Positions 26,824 to 36,700 of a stretch of DNA of 64,000 nt are shown piece by piece (the first letter of the stretch is position 1; the number at the start of each line of letters is the position of its first letter). Below the pieces are notes generated by a model. That model saw nothing but the letters and a program-made list of their open reading frames with translations. It did not search any database and was not told the DNA's origin. A program made the translations under genes and the position numbers. This DNA comes from Arthrobacter sp. UNC362MFTsu5.1 (GTDB taxonomy: Bacteria > Actinomycetota > Actinomycetes > Actinomycetales > Micrococcaceae): positions 119,507-183,506 of the forward strand of contig NZ_JMLE01000009.1 in assembly GCF_000685965.1 (NCBI RefSeq), read 5' to 3'.

Positions 26824-29541
26824 CTAGCTGCGCATCGCCCGGCGGGCGCTGTCTGTCCGCTGGGCGGCGTTCGCGATCCGGACATCAGCGGCCAGGATAG
26901 ATACGCCGCGAAGCCCGGCCAGGACAGGGTTGAACTCGACCAGCGCTATTTCGGGATGGTTGTCCTTGAGCCGGGTCAACCGCGCGGCAAGGTCCTCCAG
27001 CGCGGCCACATCCACCGCGGGAAGGCCCTGGTAGCCGAACAGTTTCCTGGCCGCGCGCGGCGCACGGATGAAGTCGTGGACATCGGCGCCGGACAGCGGC
27101 GGAACCCGGTGGGCCCAGTCCTCCAGCAAATTCACCGCGTCCCCGGCCAGTCCGAAGGAAACCACCGGGCCCAGCAACGGATCCTCAATGGCCCGGAACG
27201 TGCACGCCTGGCCCACCGGAGCCATCATCTGGACTTCCATGGACGGCGAGCCGTAGGGCGCCAGGGCGCGGTGCATCTCGACGATGTTGCGCCGCAATGA
27301 TTCGGCGTCCTGGATGTCCAGCCGCACACCGCCAAGGTCCAGCCGGTGGCGCAGGGTCGGATCGGTGGTCTTCAGCACCACGGGCCAGCCAAGCCGCTCG
27401 GCGGCTGCAACAGCCTCGTCGGGTGTCTCGAAGCCCACGGAGGGCACCACGTCGATGCCGTAGTGGGCCAGCAGCGTTGCCGCCTTGGCCGGGGCGAGCT
27501 GCACCAGTTGTTCGCCGGGGACGTCATGGAGCAGGTCCTCCAGCTCGGCCCGGACGCTTTCGGGGTCGCATCCCTCCGGCTCCGCGAAGAGGCCCTGGTC
27601 GCGTTCCACCCACTCGGCGTATTTGACCACGGCGGCGAGCGCTGCGACGGCGGCGCCGGGGTTGGAGTAGCACGGTACGGATTCGGCGCCCACGGCGTGG
27701 ACAGGTCCAGCCCCCGCCGGGTCCGCGCCCACCATGCCCTCAACATAGACGGACGGGTCCAGGATTCCGGTGAAGGCGGCAACCACCGGCTTTCCGGCCG
27801 CGGCGGAGCATTCCGCGAGGACGCCGGCAATCTTCTCCACGGTGAGGCCCCGTGCCGGCAGCAGCGCCACTACGACGGCGTGGATGGAGTCCGAGGCAAG
27901 GATCCCGGCCAGGCTCTCCCGGAGGGCCGGCAGCGCCAGTGACATGCCGGCGTCGAGGTCCACGTCGGTGACGATCCGTTCAACGCCGAGCCCGTTGGCG
28001 GCGGCACTGTCCGCGACCACCTTGCCGAGGGCCCGGGAGTTGCTGAACACGGCGATGTCCGCCCCGGCCGGCAGCGGCTGGCCGGCGACGATCTGGGCCA
28101 CGTCCATCAGCTGCTCGATCGTTTCCACCCGGATCACGCCGGACTGGCGCATCATCGCGTCCAGGGCGCCGGCAGGCGCCTGCGTGGTCCGCACCGCATG
28201 CCCCGGAGGCAACTGCAGGCCCATCGAGTCCGATTTCGCCACGATGACGGGCTTCGTGCGGGCAAGGCGGCGGGCGAGCCGGGAAAACTTGCGCGGATTG
28301 CCGATGGATTCGAGGTAGAGCCCCACCGCGGCGGTGTCGGCGTCGTCTTCCCAGAACTGCATCATGTCGTTGCCCGAGACGTCGGCCCGGTTGCCGGCGG
28401 ACAGGAACGTGGAAAGGCCCAGGCGGCGCCGGCTGGAGGCGGCGTACAACGCCACGCCGATTGCGGCGGACTGGCTGAAGAGTCCCAGGCCGCCCCGGCG
28501 CGGCAGGCTTGGCGCCATGGAGGCGTTCAGGGACACGGCCGGGTTCGTGTTGACGATGCCCAGGGATGCGGGGCCGATCACCCGCATCCCGTTGGAGCGG
28601 GCCTGGCGGACCAGCTCACGCTGCCGGGCAAGCCCGCGCTCACCGTCGTCGGCGTACCCGGCCGTCGCCACCACAACGCCTTTGACGCCCGCGGCCGCGC
28701 AGTCCGCCACCACTTTGGGGACTTCCTCATAGGGGACGGCGATGATGGCCAGCCGGACCGGGTCCGGTACCTCGGAGAGCCTTGCGAAGGACAGCATCCC
28801 GGCAAGTTCGAGCGCCTCGGGGTTGATGGCATAGACCGGCCCGGTGAAGCCGCCTTCGATGATGTGTTCGAGCAGCTGGTAGCCGATGGTGCCCCACTTG
28901 CGGCTGGCCCCGATCACCGCGACCGACGACGGCGCCAGCAGCTCCTGGATGCTGCGCGCCTCCGCGCGGTGCTCACGTGACTCCATCACCGCCCGGGATT
29001 TTTCCGTGGGGTCGATGTTGAACTCGAGGCTCACCACGCCGTCGTCGAAATGCCTCTTGACGTCGTAACCGGCGTCGGAGAAGACCATCAGCATTTTGCG
29101 GTTTTCCGGCAGCACTTCGGCGCTGAATTTCCGGATGCCGTTTTCGCGTGCGGCGGCGGCCAGGTGTTCCAGCAGGATGGATCCGATGCCGCGGCCCTGG
29201 TGGGCGTCGGCTATATTGAAGGCAACCTCGGCTTCTTCGGGATCGGTCAGCCGGTCGTAGCGGCCGATGCCCAGGATTTCACCGCCAATGGTGATCACCA
29301 GCGCCACCCGGTCCTTGTAGTCCACCTCCGTGAAGCGCTTCAGCTCCTTGCTGGAGAGCCTCGCCTTGAAGGCGAAGAACCGCATGTAGATGGACTTCTG
29401 CGACTGGCCGGTATGGAAAGCCTGCACGGCGTCGGCATCTGAGGGGTGGATCGGGCGCAGATGAGCCGTCCCTCCGTCCCGCAGAACGACATCGGCTTCC
29501 CAATATTCCGGATATACGCCGTCCCCGGGCTGATCCACCAT
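26824..29541 (-). CDS. GNAT acetyltransferase fused to an NDP-forming acyl-CoA synthetase-like region (Pat-like)
   Basis: 905 residues. Domains in order: GNAT acetyltransferase (about 20-175, with HQGRGIGSILLEHL binding acetyl-CoA), CoA-binding domain (about 200-330, VAVIGASRKWGTIGYQ), succinyl-CoA-ligase-like domains (about 340-650) and an ATP-grasp domain (about 680-890). Near residue 450 the place of the phospho-His motif SHTGALAG reads TTQAPAGAL, with no His, so ADP-forming synthetase activity is unlikely. The overall make-up resembles protein lysine acetyltransferases of the Pat/PatZ class, but with the GNAT domain at the N-terminus instead of the C-terminus. It probably acetylates acyl-CoA synthetases or other enzymes (inference). 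Confidence 0.9.
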   Translation of the reverse strand: MVDQPGDGVYPEYWEADVVLRDGGTAHLRPIHPSDADAVQAFHTGQSQKSIYMRFFAFKARLSSKELKRFTEVDYKDRVALVITIGGEILGIGRYDRLTDPEEAEVAFNIADAHQGRGIGSILLEHLAAAARENGIRKFSAEVLPENRKMLMVFSDAGYDVKRHFDDGVVSLEFNIDPTEKSRAVMESREHRAEARSIQELLAPSSVAVIGASRKWGTIGYQLLEHIIEGGFTGPVYAINPEALELAGMLSFARLSEVPDPVRLAIIAVPYEEVPKVVADCAAAGVKGVVVATAGYADDGERGLARQRELVRQARSNGMRVIGPASLGIVNTNPAVSLNASMAPSLPRRGGLGLFSQSAAIGVALYAASSRRRLGLSTFLSAGNRADVSGNDMMQFWEDDADTAAVGLYLESIGNPRKFSRLARRLARTKPVIVAKSDSMGLQLPPGHAVRTTQAPAGALDAMMRQSGVIRVETIEQLMDVAQIVAGQPLPAGADIAVFSNSRALGKVVADSAAANGLGVERIVTDVDLDAGMSLALPALRESLAGILASDSIHAVVVALLPARGLTVEKIAGVLAECSAAAGKPVVAAFTGILDPSVYVEGMVGADPAGAGPVHAVGAESVPCYSNPGAAVAALAAVVKYAEWVERDQGLFAEPEGCDPESVRAELEDLLHDVPGEQLVQLAPAKAATLLAHYGIDVVPSVGFETPDEAVAAAERLGWPVVLKTTDPTLRHRLDLGGVRLDIQDAESLRRNIVEMHRALAPYGSPSMEVQMMAPVGQACTFRAIEDPLLGPVVSFGLAGDAVNLLEDWAHRVPPLSGADVHDFIRAPRAARKLFGYQGLPAVDVAALEDLAARLTRLKDNHPEIALVEFNPVLAGLRGVSILAADVRIANAAQRTDSARRAMRS

Positions 29542-29559
29542 AGGGTTAGCCTAGCTAAA
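29541..29559. promoter_or_regulatory. DtxR/IdeR-like box and -10 element upstream of the Pat-like gene
   Basis: The 19 bases match the DtxR/IdeR palindrome consensus (TTAGGTTAGCCTAACCTAA) at 14 positions, with the central GGTTAGCCTA intact. Within it, TAGGCT (minus strand, 29548-29553) ends 6 bases before the ATG at 29541, fitting a leaderless -10 box that the regulator would cover. Confidence 0.35.
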
Positions 29560-29594
29560 ACTCGCCAGTAAACCGTTAAGGATCCACCAGCCCC

Positions 29595-32093
29595 ATGGCC
29601 CGCCGCCAAAGTTCCGCCCCGGCAGGGGACGCCGTCCAGGACTACACCGAGAACATCGTTGACATCGACGTCACGTCGGAAATGGAAGGCTCGTTCCTCG
29701 AGTACGCCTATTCGGTCATCTATTCACGGGCCCTCCCGGATGCCCGTGACGGCCTGAAACCGGTGCAGCGGCGCATCCTCTACATGATGAGCGAAATGGG
29801 CCTGCGCCCTGACCGCGGCCACGTCAAGAGCGCCCGCGTGGTGGGCGAGGTCATGGGCAAGCTGCACCCGCACGGCGACACCGCGATCTACGACGCCATG
29901 GTCCGCATGGCGCAGGACTTTTCGCTGCGGCTGCCGCTGATCGACGGCCACGGCAACTTCGGCTCGCTCGACGACGGCCCGGCAGCCCCGCGGTACACCG
30001 AGGCCCGCCTCGCGGCGGCTGCGCTCACCCTCACCGACCACCTCGACGAAGACGTGGTGGATTTCGTCCCCAACTACGACAACCAGCTGACCCAGCCGGA
30101 TGTCCTGCCGGCGGCATTCCCCAACCTGCTGGTCAACGGCGCCACGGGCATCGCCGTGGGCATGGCCACGAACATGGCCCCGCACAACCTCGTGGAGGTC
30201 ATCTCCGCAGCCCGGCACCTGATCGCGAACCCCGAGGCCACCCTGGAGGACCTTATGCGGTTCGTGCCCGGCCCGGACCTGCCCACGGGCGGCCGGATCG
30301 TTGGCCTGGACGGCATCCGCGACGCCTATGCCACGGGCCGCGGCTCGTTCAAGACCCGGGCCAAGGTGGAGATCGAGCAGCTGTCCGCCCGCCGCACCGG
30401 CCTGGTGGTCACCGAACTTCCCTACATGGTGGGCCCGGAGAAGGTGATCGAGAAGATCAAGGACGCCGTCAACGGCAAGAAGCTGACCGGCATCAGCGAC
30501 ATCGTGGACCTGACCGACCGCAAGCACGGGCTGCGGCTGGTGATCGAGCTGAAGAACGGCTTCAACCCCAACGCAGTGCTCCAGCAGCTGTACCGTTTCT
30601 CGCCGATGGAGGATTCCTTCGGCATCAACAACGTGACGCTGGTGGACGGCCAGCCGCAGACGCTCGGCCTGGTGCAGCTGCTCTCCGTCTACGTGGACCA
30701 CCGCATCAACGTGGTGCGGCGCCGCACGGCTTTCCGGCTGGCAAAGAAGAAGGACCGGCTCCACCTGGTGGAGGGCCTCCTGATCGCCATCGTGGACATC
30801 GACGAGGTCATCCAGATCATCCGGTCCTCCGACGAGGTTGCCGCCGCCCGTGAACGCCTCATGTCCATCTACGACCTCACCGAAATCCAGGCGAACTACA
30901 TCCTGGAGCTCCGGCTCCGGCAGCTCACCAAGTACTCCCGGATTGAGCTCGAAAAAGAGCAGGACCAGCTCAAACGTGAGATCGCGGAGCTCGAGGCCAT
31001 CCTGGGCTCGGACCAGCGCCTGCGTGAACTGGTCTCCGACGAACTGGGCGACATCGCGGAAAAGTACGGCACTCCCCGCCGGACGGTGCTGCTTGAATCC
31101 GAGGCAGTCTCACCCACCGTTGCCGCGCTGGCCGCTGCGCCCGGCGGCAAGGGCAAGGCGGCCCCGCTCGCCCTGGAAATAGCCGACGATCCCTGCTGGG
31201 CCATCCTGAGCGCCAGCGGGCAGATCGCCCGGACCTCAAACCAGGAACCGCTGGCCGAGTCCGGTCCGCGGTCACGGCACGACGTCTTCCGGTCCGTGGT
31301 GAAGACCTCCGCGCGCGGCGAGATCGCGGCAGTCACCTCCCAGGGCAGGATGCTGCGCCTGCAGGTCATGGACATGCCCGTGTTGCCGCCGATGTCCGGG
31401 CTTCCCAACCTGGCCGGCGGCGTGCCCGCCAAGGACTTCATCACGCTGCTGAAGGGCGAGACACTCGTCGCTTTCGCCCCGCTGGATACAGTCCTGGCGA
31501 TCGGGACGGCGCAGGGCATCGTCAAACGCGTGCAGCCCGACTACCCCCTCAACCGCGAGGACTGGGAAGTCATTGCCCTCAAGGACAAGGACACCGTGGT
31601 GGGCGTTGAGCCTGCCGGGGCGGACGACGTCGACCTCGTGTTCCTCACCAAGCAGGCGCAGCTGCTGCGCTTCTCCGCGGCCAATGTCCGGCCGCAGGGC
31701 CGCACCGCGGGCGGCATGGCGGGCATCAAACTGGGAGCCGGGGACGAAGTGCTGTTCTTCGGAACCGTTGCCCCCGGCGACGAGGAGGCCGTCGTCGTGA
31801 CTGTTTCCGGGACCGACGGCGCCCTGCCGGGCACGGCTCCGGGGGCCGGGAAGGTGACGGCCTTCGCGGAGTACCCGGCCAAGGGCAGGGCCACTGCGGG
31901 AGTGCGGGCACACCGGTTCCTGAAGGGCGAAGATACCCTGCTCATTGCATGGGCCGGACACGGTCCGGCTAAGGCGTCCTCGCTGGCAGGGGTGGCGCGG
32001 TCGCTCCCGCAGGAGCATGGCCGACGGGACGGTTCCGGCATCCCGCTGTCGCAGGCCGTGGACGCCATTGGGCCCAGCATGACCTGGGCCTAG
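29595..32093 (+). CDS. parC: DNA topoisomerase IV subunit A
   Basis: 832 residues. The breakage-reunion domain carries the catalytic Tyr134 in [10 protein letters not shown] and the quinolone-determining region [17 protein letters not shown] (91-107). Thr96 sits at the position of GyrA Ser83 and Asp100 at that of Asp87. A coiled-coil tower (about 360-480) and a degenerate beta-pinwheel C-terminal domain (about 510-820) follow. It pairs with ParE encoded at 41797-43905 to decatenate chromosomes. Assignment as topoisomerase IV and not gyrase rests on this orphan location and the ParE-like partner; gyrA/gyrB are expected near the origin. Its TAG stop forms part of the next gene's promoter. Confidence 0.92.
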   Translation: MARRQSSAPAGDAVQDYTENIVDIDVTSEMEGSFLEYAYSVIYSRALPDARDGLKPVQRRILYMMSEMGLRPDRGHVKSARVVGEVMGKLHPHGDTAIYDAMVRMAQDFSLRLPLIDGHGNFGSLDDGPAAPRYTEARLAAAALTLTDHLDEDVVDFVPNYDNQLTQPDVLPAAFPNLLVNGATGIAVGMATNMAPHNLVEVISAARHLIANPEATLEDLMRFVPGPDLPTGGRIVGLDGIRDAYATGRGSFKTRAKVEIEQLSARRTGLVVTELPYMVGPEKVIEKIKDAVNGKKLTGISDIVDLTDRKHGLRLVIELKNGFNPNAVLQQLYRFSPMEDSFGINNVTLVDGQPQTLGLVQLLSVYVDHRINVVRRRTAFRLAKKKDRLHLVEGLLIAIVDIDEVIQIIRSSDEVAAARERLMSIYDLTEIQANYILELRLRQLTKYSRIELEKEQDQLKREIAELEAILGSDQRLRELVSDELGDIAEKYGTPRRTVLLESEAVSPTVAALAAAPGGKGKAAPLALEIADDPCWAILSASGQIARTSNQEPLAESGPRSRHDVFRSVVKTSARGEIAAVTSQGRMLRLQVMDMPVLPPMSGLPNLAGGVPAKDFITLLKGETLVAFAPLDTVLAIGTAQGIVKRVQPDYPLNREDWEVIALKDKDTVVGVEPAGADDVDLVFLTKQAQLLRFSAANVRPQGRTAGGMAGIKLGAGDEVLFFGTVAPGDEEAVVVTVSGTDGALPGTAPGAGKVTAFAEYPAKGRATAGVRAHRFLKGEDTLLIAWAGHGPAKASSLAGVARSLPQEHGRRDGSGIPLSQAVDAIGPSMTWA

Positions 32094-32096
32094 ACT
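32091..32096 (+). promoter_or_regulatory. putative -10 box (TAGACT) of the DinB gene
   Basis: TAGACT includes the parC stop codon and ends 6 bases before the ATG at 32103. No Shine-Dalgarno sequence intervenes, so a leaderless transcript is plausible. Confidence 0.4.
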
Positions 32097-32102
32097 ACTG
32101 GC

Positions 32103-32621
32103 ATGCCTATCATCCCCGATGAAAAAGACTGGACCTGGGTGCTGACCAGGGTATGCCCGGACTGCGGATTCGACGCCTCAACGGTCACTCCGGCCACGGT
32201 TCCCGGCAGCGTCACGAACATGCTGCCGCGCTGGCGGGCGGCACTGCGCCGGCCGGATGTCGCTGAACGACCGGACGAGGCCACCTGGTCCGTGCTGGAG
32301 TACGCATCGCATGTCCGGGACGTCTTCAGCCTCTTCGACCGCCGGCTGAACCTGATGCTGACTTCCGATGATGCCCGGTTCGAGAACTGGGACCAGGACA
32401 AGACCGCCGTGGAGCAGGATTACGCCAATGCCGACCCCGCCATCGTCAGTGCGGAACTGACCGCCGAGGGCGAGCAGATCGCGGCATCCTTCGCCGGCGT
32501 GCACGAGGACGAGTGGGGCCGGAAAGGCCTCCGGAGCAACGGTTCGGAGTTCACGGTGATGACCCTCGCGCAGTACTTCCTGCACGACGTCGTCCATCAC
32601 CTGCACGACGTCGACGCCTAG
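32103..32621 (+). CDS. DinB-family protein
   Basis: 172 residues of mostly helical DinB/YfiT-like fold. Candidate metal-binding histidines are in LEYASHVRDVF (near 80) and FLHDVVHHLHDV (near 160-170), matching the three-His site of the family. An N-terminal CPDCGFD motif (near 18-24) is an addition seen in actinobacterial members. The family includes thiol-dependent (mycothiol or bacillithiol) transferases, so a mycothiol-dependent role is possible but unproven. It converges with the GNAT gene with a 21-base gap. Confidence 0.88.
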   Translation: MPIIPDEKDWTWVLTRVCPDCGFDASTVTPATVPGSVTNMLPRWRAALRRPDVAERPDEATWSVLEYASHVRDVFSLFDRRLNLMLTSDDARFENWDQDKTAVEQDYANADPAIVSAELTAEGEQIAASFAGVHEDEWGRKGLRSNGSEFTVMTLAQYFLHDVVHHLHDVDA

Positions 32622-32642
32622 GCGCGCTAAGCCAGGCGGGTT

Positions 32643-33737
32643 TCAGTTGGGCGGCGCGAGTTCCTTGTCCCACGCCAGGCTCCGGTTGACGGCGGCGTAC
32701 CCCATCTTTTCGTAGAGGGCGAGCGCGCCGGTGGGGTTCTCTGAATCGACGTCGAGGGAGGCGCGGTCCATCCCCGCCGCCGCAAAGCGCCGCATCGCAT
32801 CGGCCAGCAAGGCCCGGGCGACCCCTCGTCCGCGGTACTCGCGGCGGACGCCCAGCAGTTCCGTATACCCCTCGCTGTACCCCCGGGATACCGCGCTGTC
32901 CGGGTCGTGGCTGGCCAGCTGGTAGCCTGCCACGATTCCGGAGCTGCGGTCCAGGACCACTGCGCTCAGGTCCGGCCTGGCCTGCGGATCATTGACGGTG
33001 AAGCCCCAGGATTCCTCATCCCGGGGCTCGCTTCCCCAATGGTCACGGAAGGCTGCGTTGTGGGCCAGCCGGACCTCCTCAGTGAGCTCCGGCCGCATGG
33101 TGGCCAGCTCCAGCCCGTCATCGAGCCGCACTTCGGGAAGCGGAACGCCGTCCAGGCGCCGGTGCATCTCGTTGAAATAGCGCACCACGCGGAATCCGTT
33201 CCGGCGGAGCAGCCGCTGCTGGTGCTCGTGCTGCTGCTCCATGTGCACGCGCAGCCGCGGCACCGGGCCGCTGCCTTCCGTGCCGCTGCCTTCCGTGCCG
33301 TTGCCTTTTGTGCCGCTGCCTTCCGGGCCGCCGTCGTCCGCCCCAGGGTCTTCCGCGAAGCGCTCGAGGGTCCGCTCGCTGAGCCATCCCAGCAGCGCCG
33401 TGCCGATCCCCCGGCGCTGCCAGGCCGGGTCGACGCAGCCGAAACCGTAGGCCTTGTCGCCGTCCGGGTTTTTCGTGATGCGCGCATAGGCCCGGGGAAC
33501 GGACCCGCCGTCCAGCACCAGCAGGGTGTTGGCGGCCGGATAGTTCTTCGTCGACTGCAGGACCTGTTCAAGGTCGGCGGCCCGTTCAAACCACACCGGC
33601 CGTTCCGCCTCGGCCGTCCGGGCAATCAGGGCAGCCCACGCCGCGATGTCCGGTTCGTCGGCCGGACGCCAGGCCAGTCCCTCGCCGGCCAGTGCGTCCC
33701 GCCAGGATCCGGGCCTCGGAGCATCGTTGATCAGCAT
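32643..33737 (-). CDS. tandem GNAT N-acetyltransferase
   Basis: 364 residues with two GNAT domains (about 20-200 and 210-360), an arrangement like mycothiol synthase MshD. Acetyl-CoA motifs are visible in both: VDPAWQRRGIGTALLGWL (near 107-124) and VRREYRGRGVARALLADAM (near 300). Between motif A and the rest of the first domain lies a Gly/Ser/Thr/Glu pentapeptide repeat (EGSGT, about residues 133-157) encoded by a 15-bp tandem repeat. Substrate unknown; true mshD usually lies elsewhere. A TAGCCT box 6 bases upstream of the ATG suggests its own leaderless promoter at the end of cydDC. Confidence 0.88.
   Translation of the reverse strand: MLINDAPRPGSWRDALAGEGLAWRPADEPDIAAWAALIARTAEAERPVWFERAADLEQVLQSTKNYPAANTLLVLDGGSVPRAYARITKNPDGDKAYGFGCVDPAWQRRGIGTALLGWLSERTLERFAEDPGADDGGPEGSGTKGNGTEGSGTEGSGPVPRLRVHMEQQHEHQQRLLRRNGFRVVRYFNEMHRRLDGVPLPEVRLDDGLELATMRPELTEEVRLAHNAAFRDHWGSEPRDEESWGFTVNDPQARPDLSAVVLDRSSGIVAGYQLASHDPDSAVSRGYSEGYTELLGVRREYRGRGVARALLADAMRRFAAAGMDRASLDVDSENPTGALALYEKMGYAAVNRSLAWDKELAPPN
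33265..33339. repeat. 15-bp in-frame tandem repeat in the GNAT gene
   Basis: About five units of GTGCCGCTGCCTTCC (outer units diverged) encode the pentapeptide EGSGT/KGNGT in the linker of the first GNAT domain. Unit length is a multiple of three, so copy change keeps the frame. Confidence 0.85.
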
Positions 33738-33743
33738 GCCAAC

Positions 33744-33749
33744 AGGCTA
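33744..33749 (-). promoter_or_regulatory. putative -10 box (TAGCCT) of the tandem GNAT gene
   Basis: TAGCCT on the minus strand overlaps the cydDC stop codon and ends 6 bases before the ATG at 33737. Confidence 0.38.
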
Positions 33750-36700
33750 ACTGCCGGCCCCGCCCCGCGCCAGAACATGCCCGACGCCGGCCCGCGCCCC
33801 TGCGTCGAGGTCCAGCCTGCGGTCTGCCGGGTCGATGTCGTCGGGATTGTGGGTCACCAGGACCACGGTCCGCCCGGCGAGACCCCGCCGAAGGTCAGCA
33901 AGCATTTCCCGGCCGGCTTCGGCGTCCAAGTGCGCGGTGGGTTCGTCCAGCAGGATTACGTCCGCCCCGGTCATGAGGGTGCGGGCAACCGCGAGCCGCT
34001 GGCGTTCCCCGCCGCTGAGGAAAGCGCCGCCGGGTCCGATCCGGGTGTCGGCGCCGTCCTCCAGCCGGCGCAGCAGCGGCTCCAGCCCCACGGCTGCCAG
34101 GGCCTCAGCGATTTCCTGACCGGCGTCGCCGTCTTTGCCTTCCGGCCGGCCGAGCAGGAGGTTGCCGCGGATGGTGGAGTCGAAAAGGTGCGCTTCCTGC
34201 GGACACCAGGCGGCGCGTCCGGTGACGGCGATGCGGCCGGAGCGTGGCGGCAGGAACCCGAGCAGGACGGCCAGCAGGGTTGACTTTCCGGAGCCCGAAG
34301 TTCCGGTGACGGCGAGCCAGCGGCCGGGTTCCGCCGTCGCGGAAACAGCGCTGAAGACTTCCGGGCCCGCGGGCCAGGCGGCGGAGAGCGACTCAAGCTC
34401 GATGCCGGGCAGCGCGCCGGGGCGTTGGGCAACAGGTTCCAGTCCGGGTGTCCCGCCGTTCCGTCCAGCGGCTTCCGCAGCGGGTGTGACTCCGGCAGGA
34501 ACGTCCGCGCCTTCGGCGTCGGAGGCCTCCAGAACGCCGGCCTCGCTGATCCGGTCCAGGACCAGTTGGAGCGCCGGGTACTGGCGTACCGCCGTCGTGA
34601 TGGCGGCGTACGGATCCACCAGCGCCAGTTGCAGCAGGACCACGACGGCGGCCGTGGCCGGGGCAACGGATCCGCCCGTCACCTCGGGGCCGGCCAGCAC
34701 GGCAGTGGCCAGGGCGGCGGTACCGCAGGCCAGGACGGTGAGCGCCTGGCCCAGCCCTTCGGCCCACGCGGACCGCTGCGAGGCGGCTGTTGCTTCCTTA
34801 TCGGCAACGCCGATGGCGGACAGGACAGGTGCGGCAACACCGTTGGCGTGCAGTTCAGCCCGCGCGTCCAGCGCCGCGGCGATGTCCCGCAGGACCCCTG
34901 AGCGGAGCCGCTGTTCGGCCTGTGCGGACATCCTGTCTGCCAGGAGTGCCGCGGCCGGCGCGGCGACCAGGGAAACCACGGCAGCTGAGATGACCGCGGG
35001 CAGCGCCGCGGGCAGCAGGAGGGCTGTGGCCGCGACGGCGGATGCGCCTACGGCCACGGCGGTCACGGGCGGCAGGACCACCCGGGGCAGCAGGTCCCGG
35101 ACCGTGTCGACGTCGTCAATCACCGTTCCCAGGACATTTCCGCCCTGCAGCAGCCGCCGCAGGGACAGGGCACGCCGGCTCAGGGAATCCCAGAGCCGGC
35201 CGCGCAGCCTGGTGAGCGAGGCGAAGACTGCATCATGCAGCAGGAGCCGTTCGGTGTAGCGCAGGACGGCCCTGCCGATGCCAAAGAACCGCACGCCCAC
35301 GATGGCGGTCAGGAGGTAGAGGATGGGCGGCTGCTCGCTGGCACGGATGATGAGCCAGCCGGACAATCCTGCGAGGGCGACGCCGAACAGGGCCGCCAGC
35401 ACCCCCACGACGCCGGCCGCGCCGAACTTGAGGGACTCCGGCCGCAGGAGCCTGAAGATCCGGGCGGAAGTGTTGTGCGTCCGGACCCCCGAGGGACCCT
35501 CGGCCCGGCCTCGGGTACCCGCTGCGGCGGCCCGCGTCGTCGCCTGCGTGGTCGCCGGTGCCGCGTCCGGAGCCGCATCAAGTCCCGCGTCCGGGGCCCG
35601 GAGAACCGTGGAAAGCCGTGACGGGGCGCCGTCTGCGGCCGGCCGTCGCAGCGCGGAACCGGCCGTGACAGGCACTACGTGGTCCGCCAGTTCCCTGGTG
35701 AGGCGGTCGTGGGCCACGAGCAGCACAGTGGCCCGGCCGCGAAGCTTCAGGATGGAGCCGTTGACCACGTTGGCGGATTCGCGGTCCAGATGCGCGGTGG
35801 GCTCATCCAGCAGCAGCAGGGTGGCACCGGCCTCGATCCTGGCCAGGCCGCGCGCCAGGGCAACCCTGCGGAGCTCCCCCGGGCTGAGCTCGGCGGGGTG
35901 TTTCGCAGCCAGGTGCCCGGCTCCCGCCGCCTCAAGGCAGGCCCTGGCCTTCTCGGTGGCGGCAGCGGCGGAGCCCGTGCCGGCAGCGCCGCCCGCCAGG
36001 TAGAGCGTCACCTCGGCCAGCACGCTGGCCTCCACCATGACGGGATGCTGCGGCACCCAGGCGACGTCCGCCGGCGAGAACCCGGAGATCCGGCCGTTCA
36101 CCGCTGCACTGCCGCCGGTTCCGACGATTCCCGCCAGGACGCCCAGAATGGTGCTCTTGCCTGCCCCGCTGGCCCCATCGAGGGCAGTGATCAGCCCTGC
36201 GGGCGCGTCGAAGCTGAGCGGTCCGACGGCAGGTTCCAGCCGCCCGCCGTACGTGACCGTCAGGTTCCTGACGGTCAGCGCCGGAAGTCCCGAACCGCCG
36301 TCGGACGCTCCGTTCAGGGGATGCCGGCGGCCCTGCGGCCGTGAGCCATTCAGCGGAAGAGAACCGTTGTGCGGCTGCGAGCCGTCATTCTGGGGCTGCA
36401 GCGGCCGGACCTCCGGCGCATCCATGACCGCGGTGACCTCGGCCAGGGCGGCACGTCCGTCGTCGCTTGAGTGGTGGGCGGTGCCCAGTTCCCGCAACGG
36501 CAGATAGCAGTCGGGGGCCAGGATCAGGGCCAGCAGCCCGGCTTCGAGTGCCATGTCGCCGTGGACCAGGCGCACGCCGATGAAGACGGCCACTACGGCC
36601 ACCGAAATCGTGGCGATGAGCTCGAGGGCGAGCGCGGAAAGGAAGGCTGTCCGCAGGGTGTCCATCGTCCGGGAGCGGTACTGCTCCGAAATGTCCTCGA

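Noticed and set aside
33265..33339. Short regular repeats considered as a CRISPR array
   Set aside because: 15-base units without unique spacers, inside a coding frame and encoding a pentapeptide linker; no cas genes in the window.
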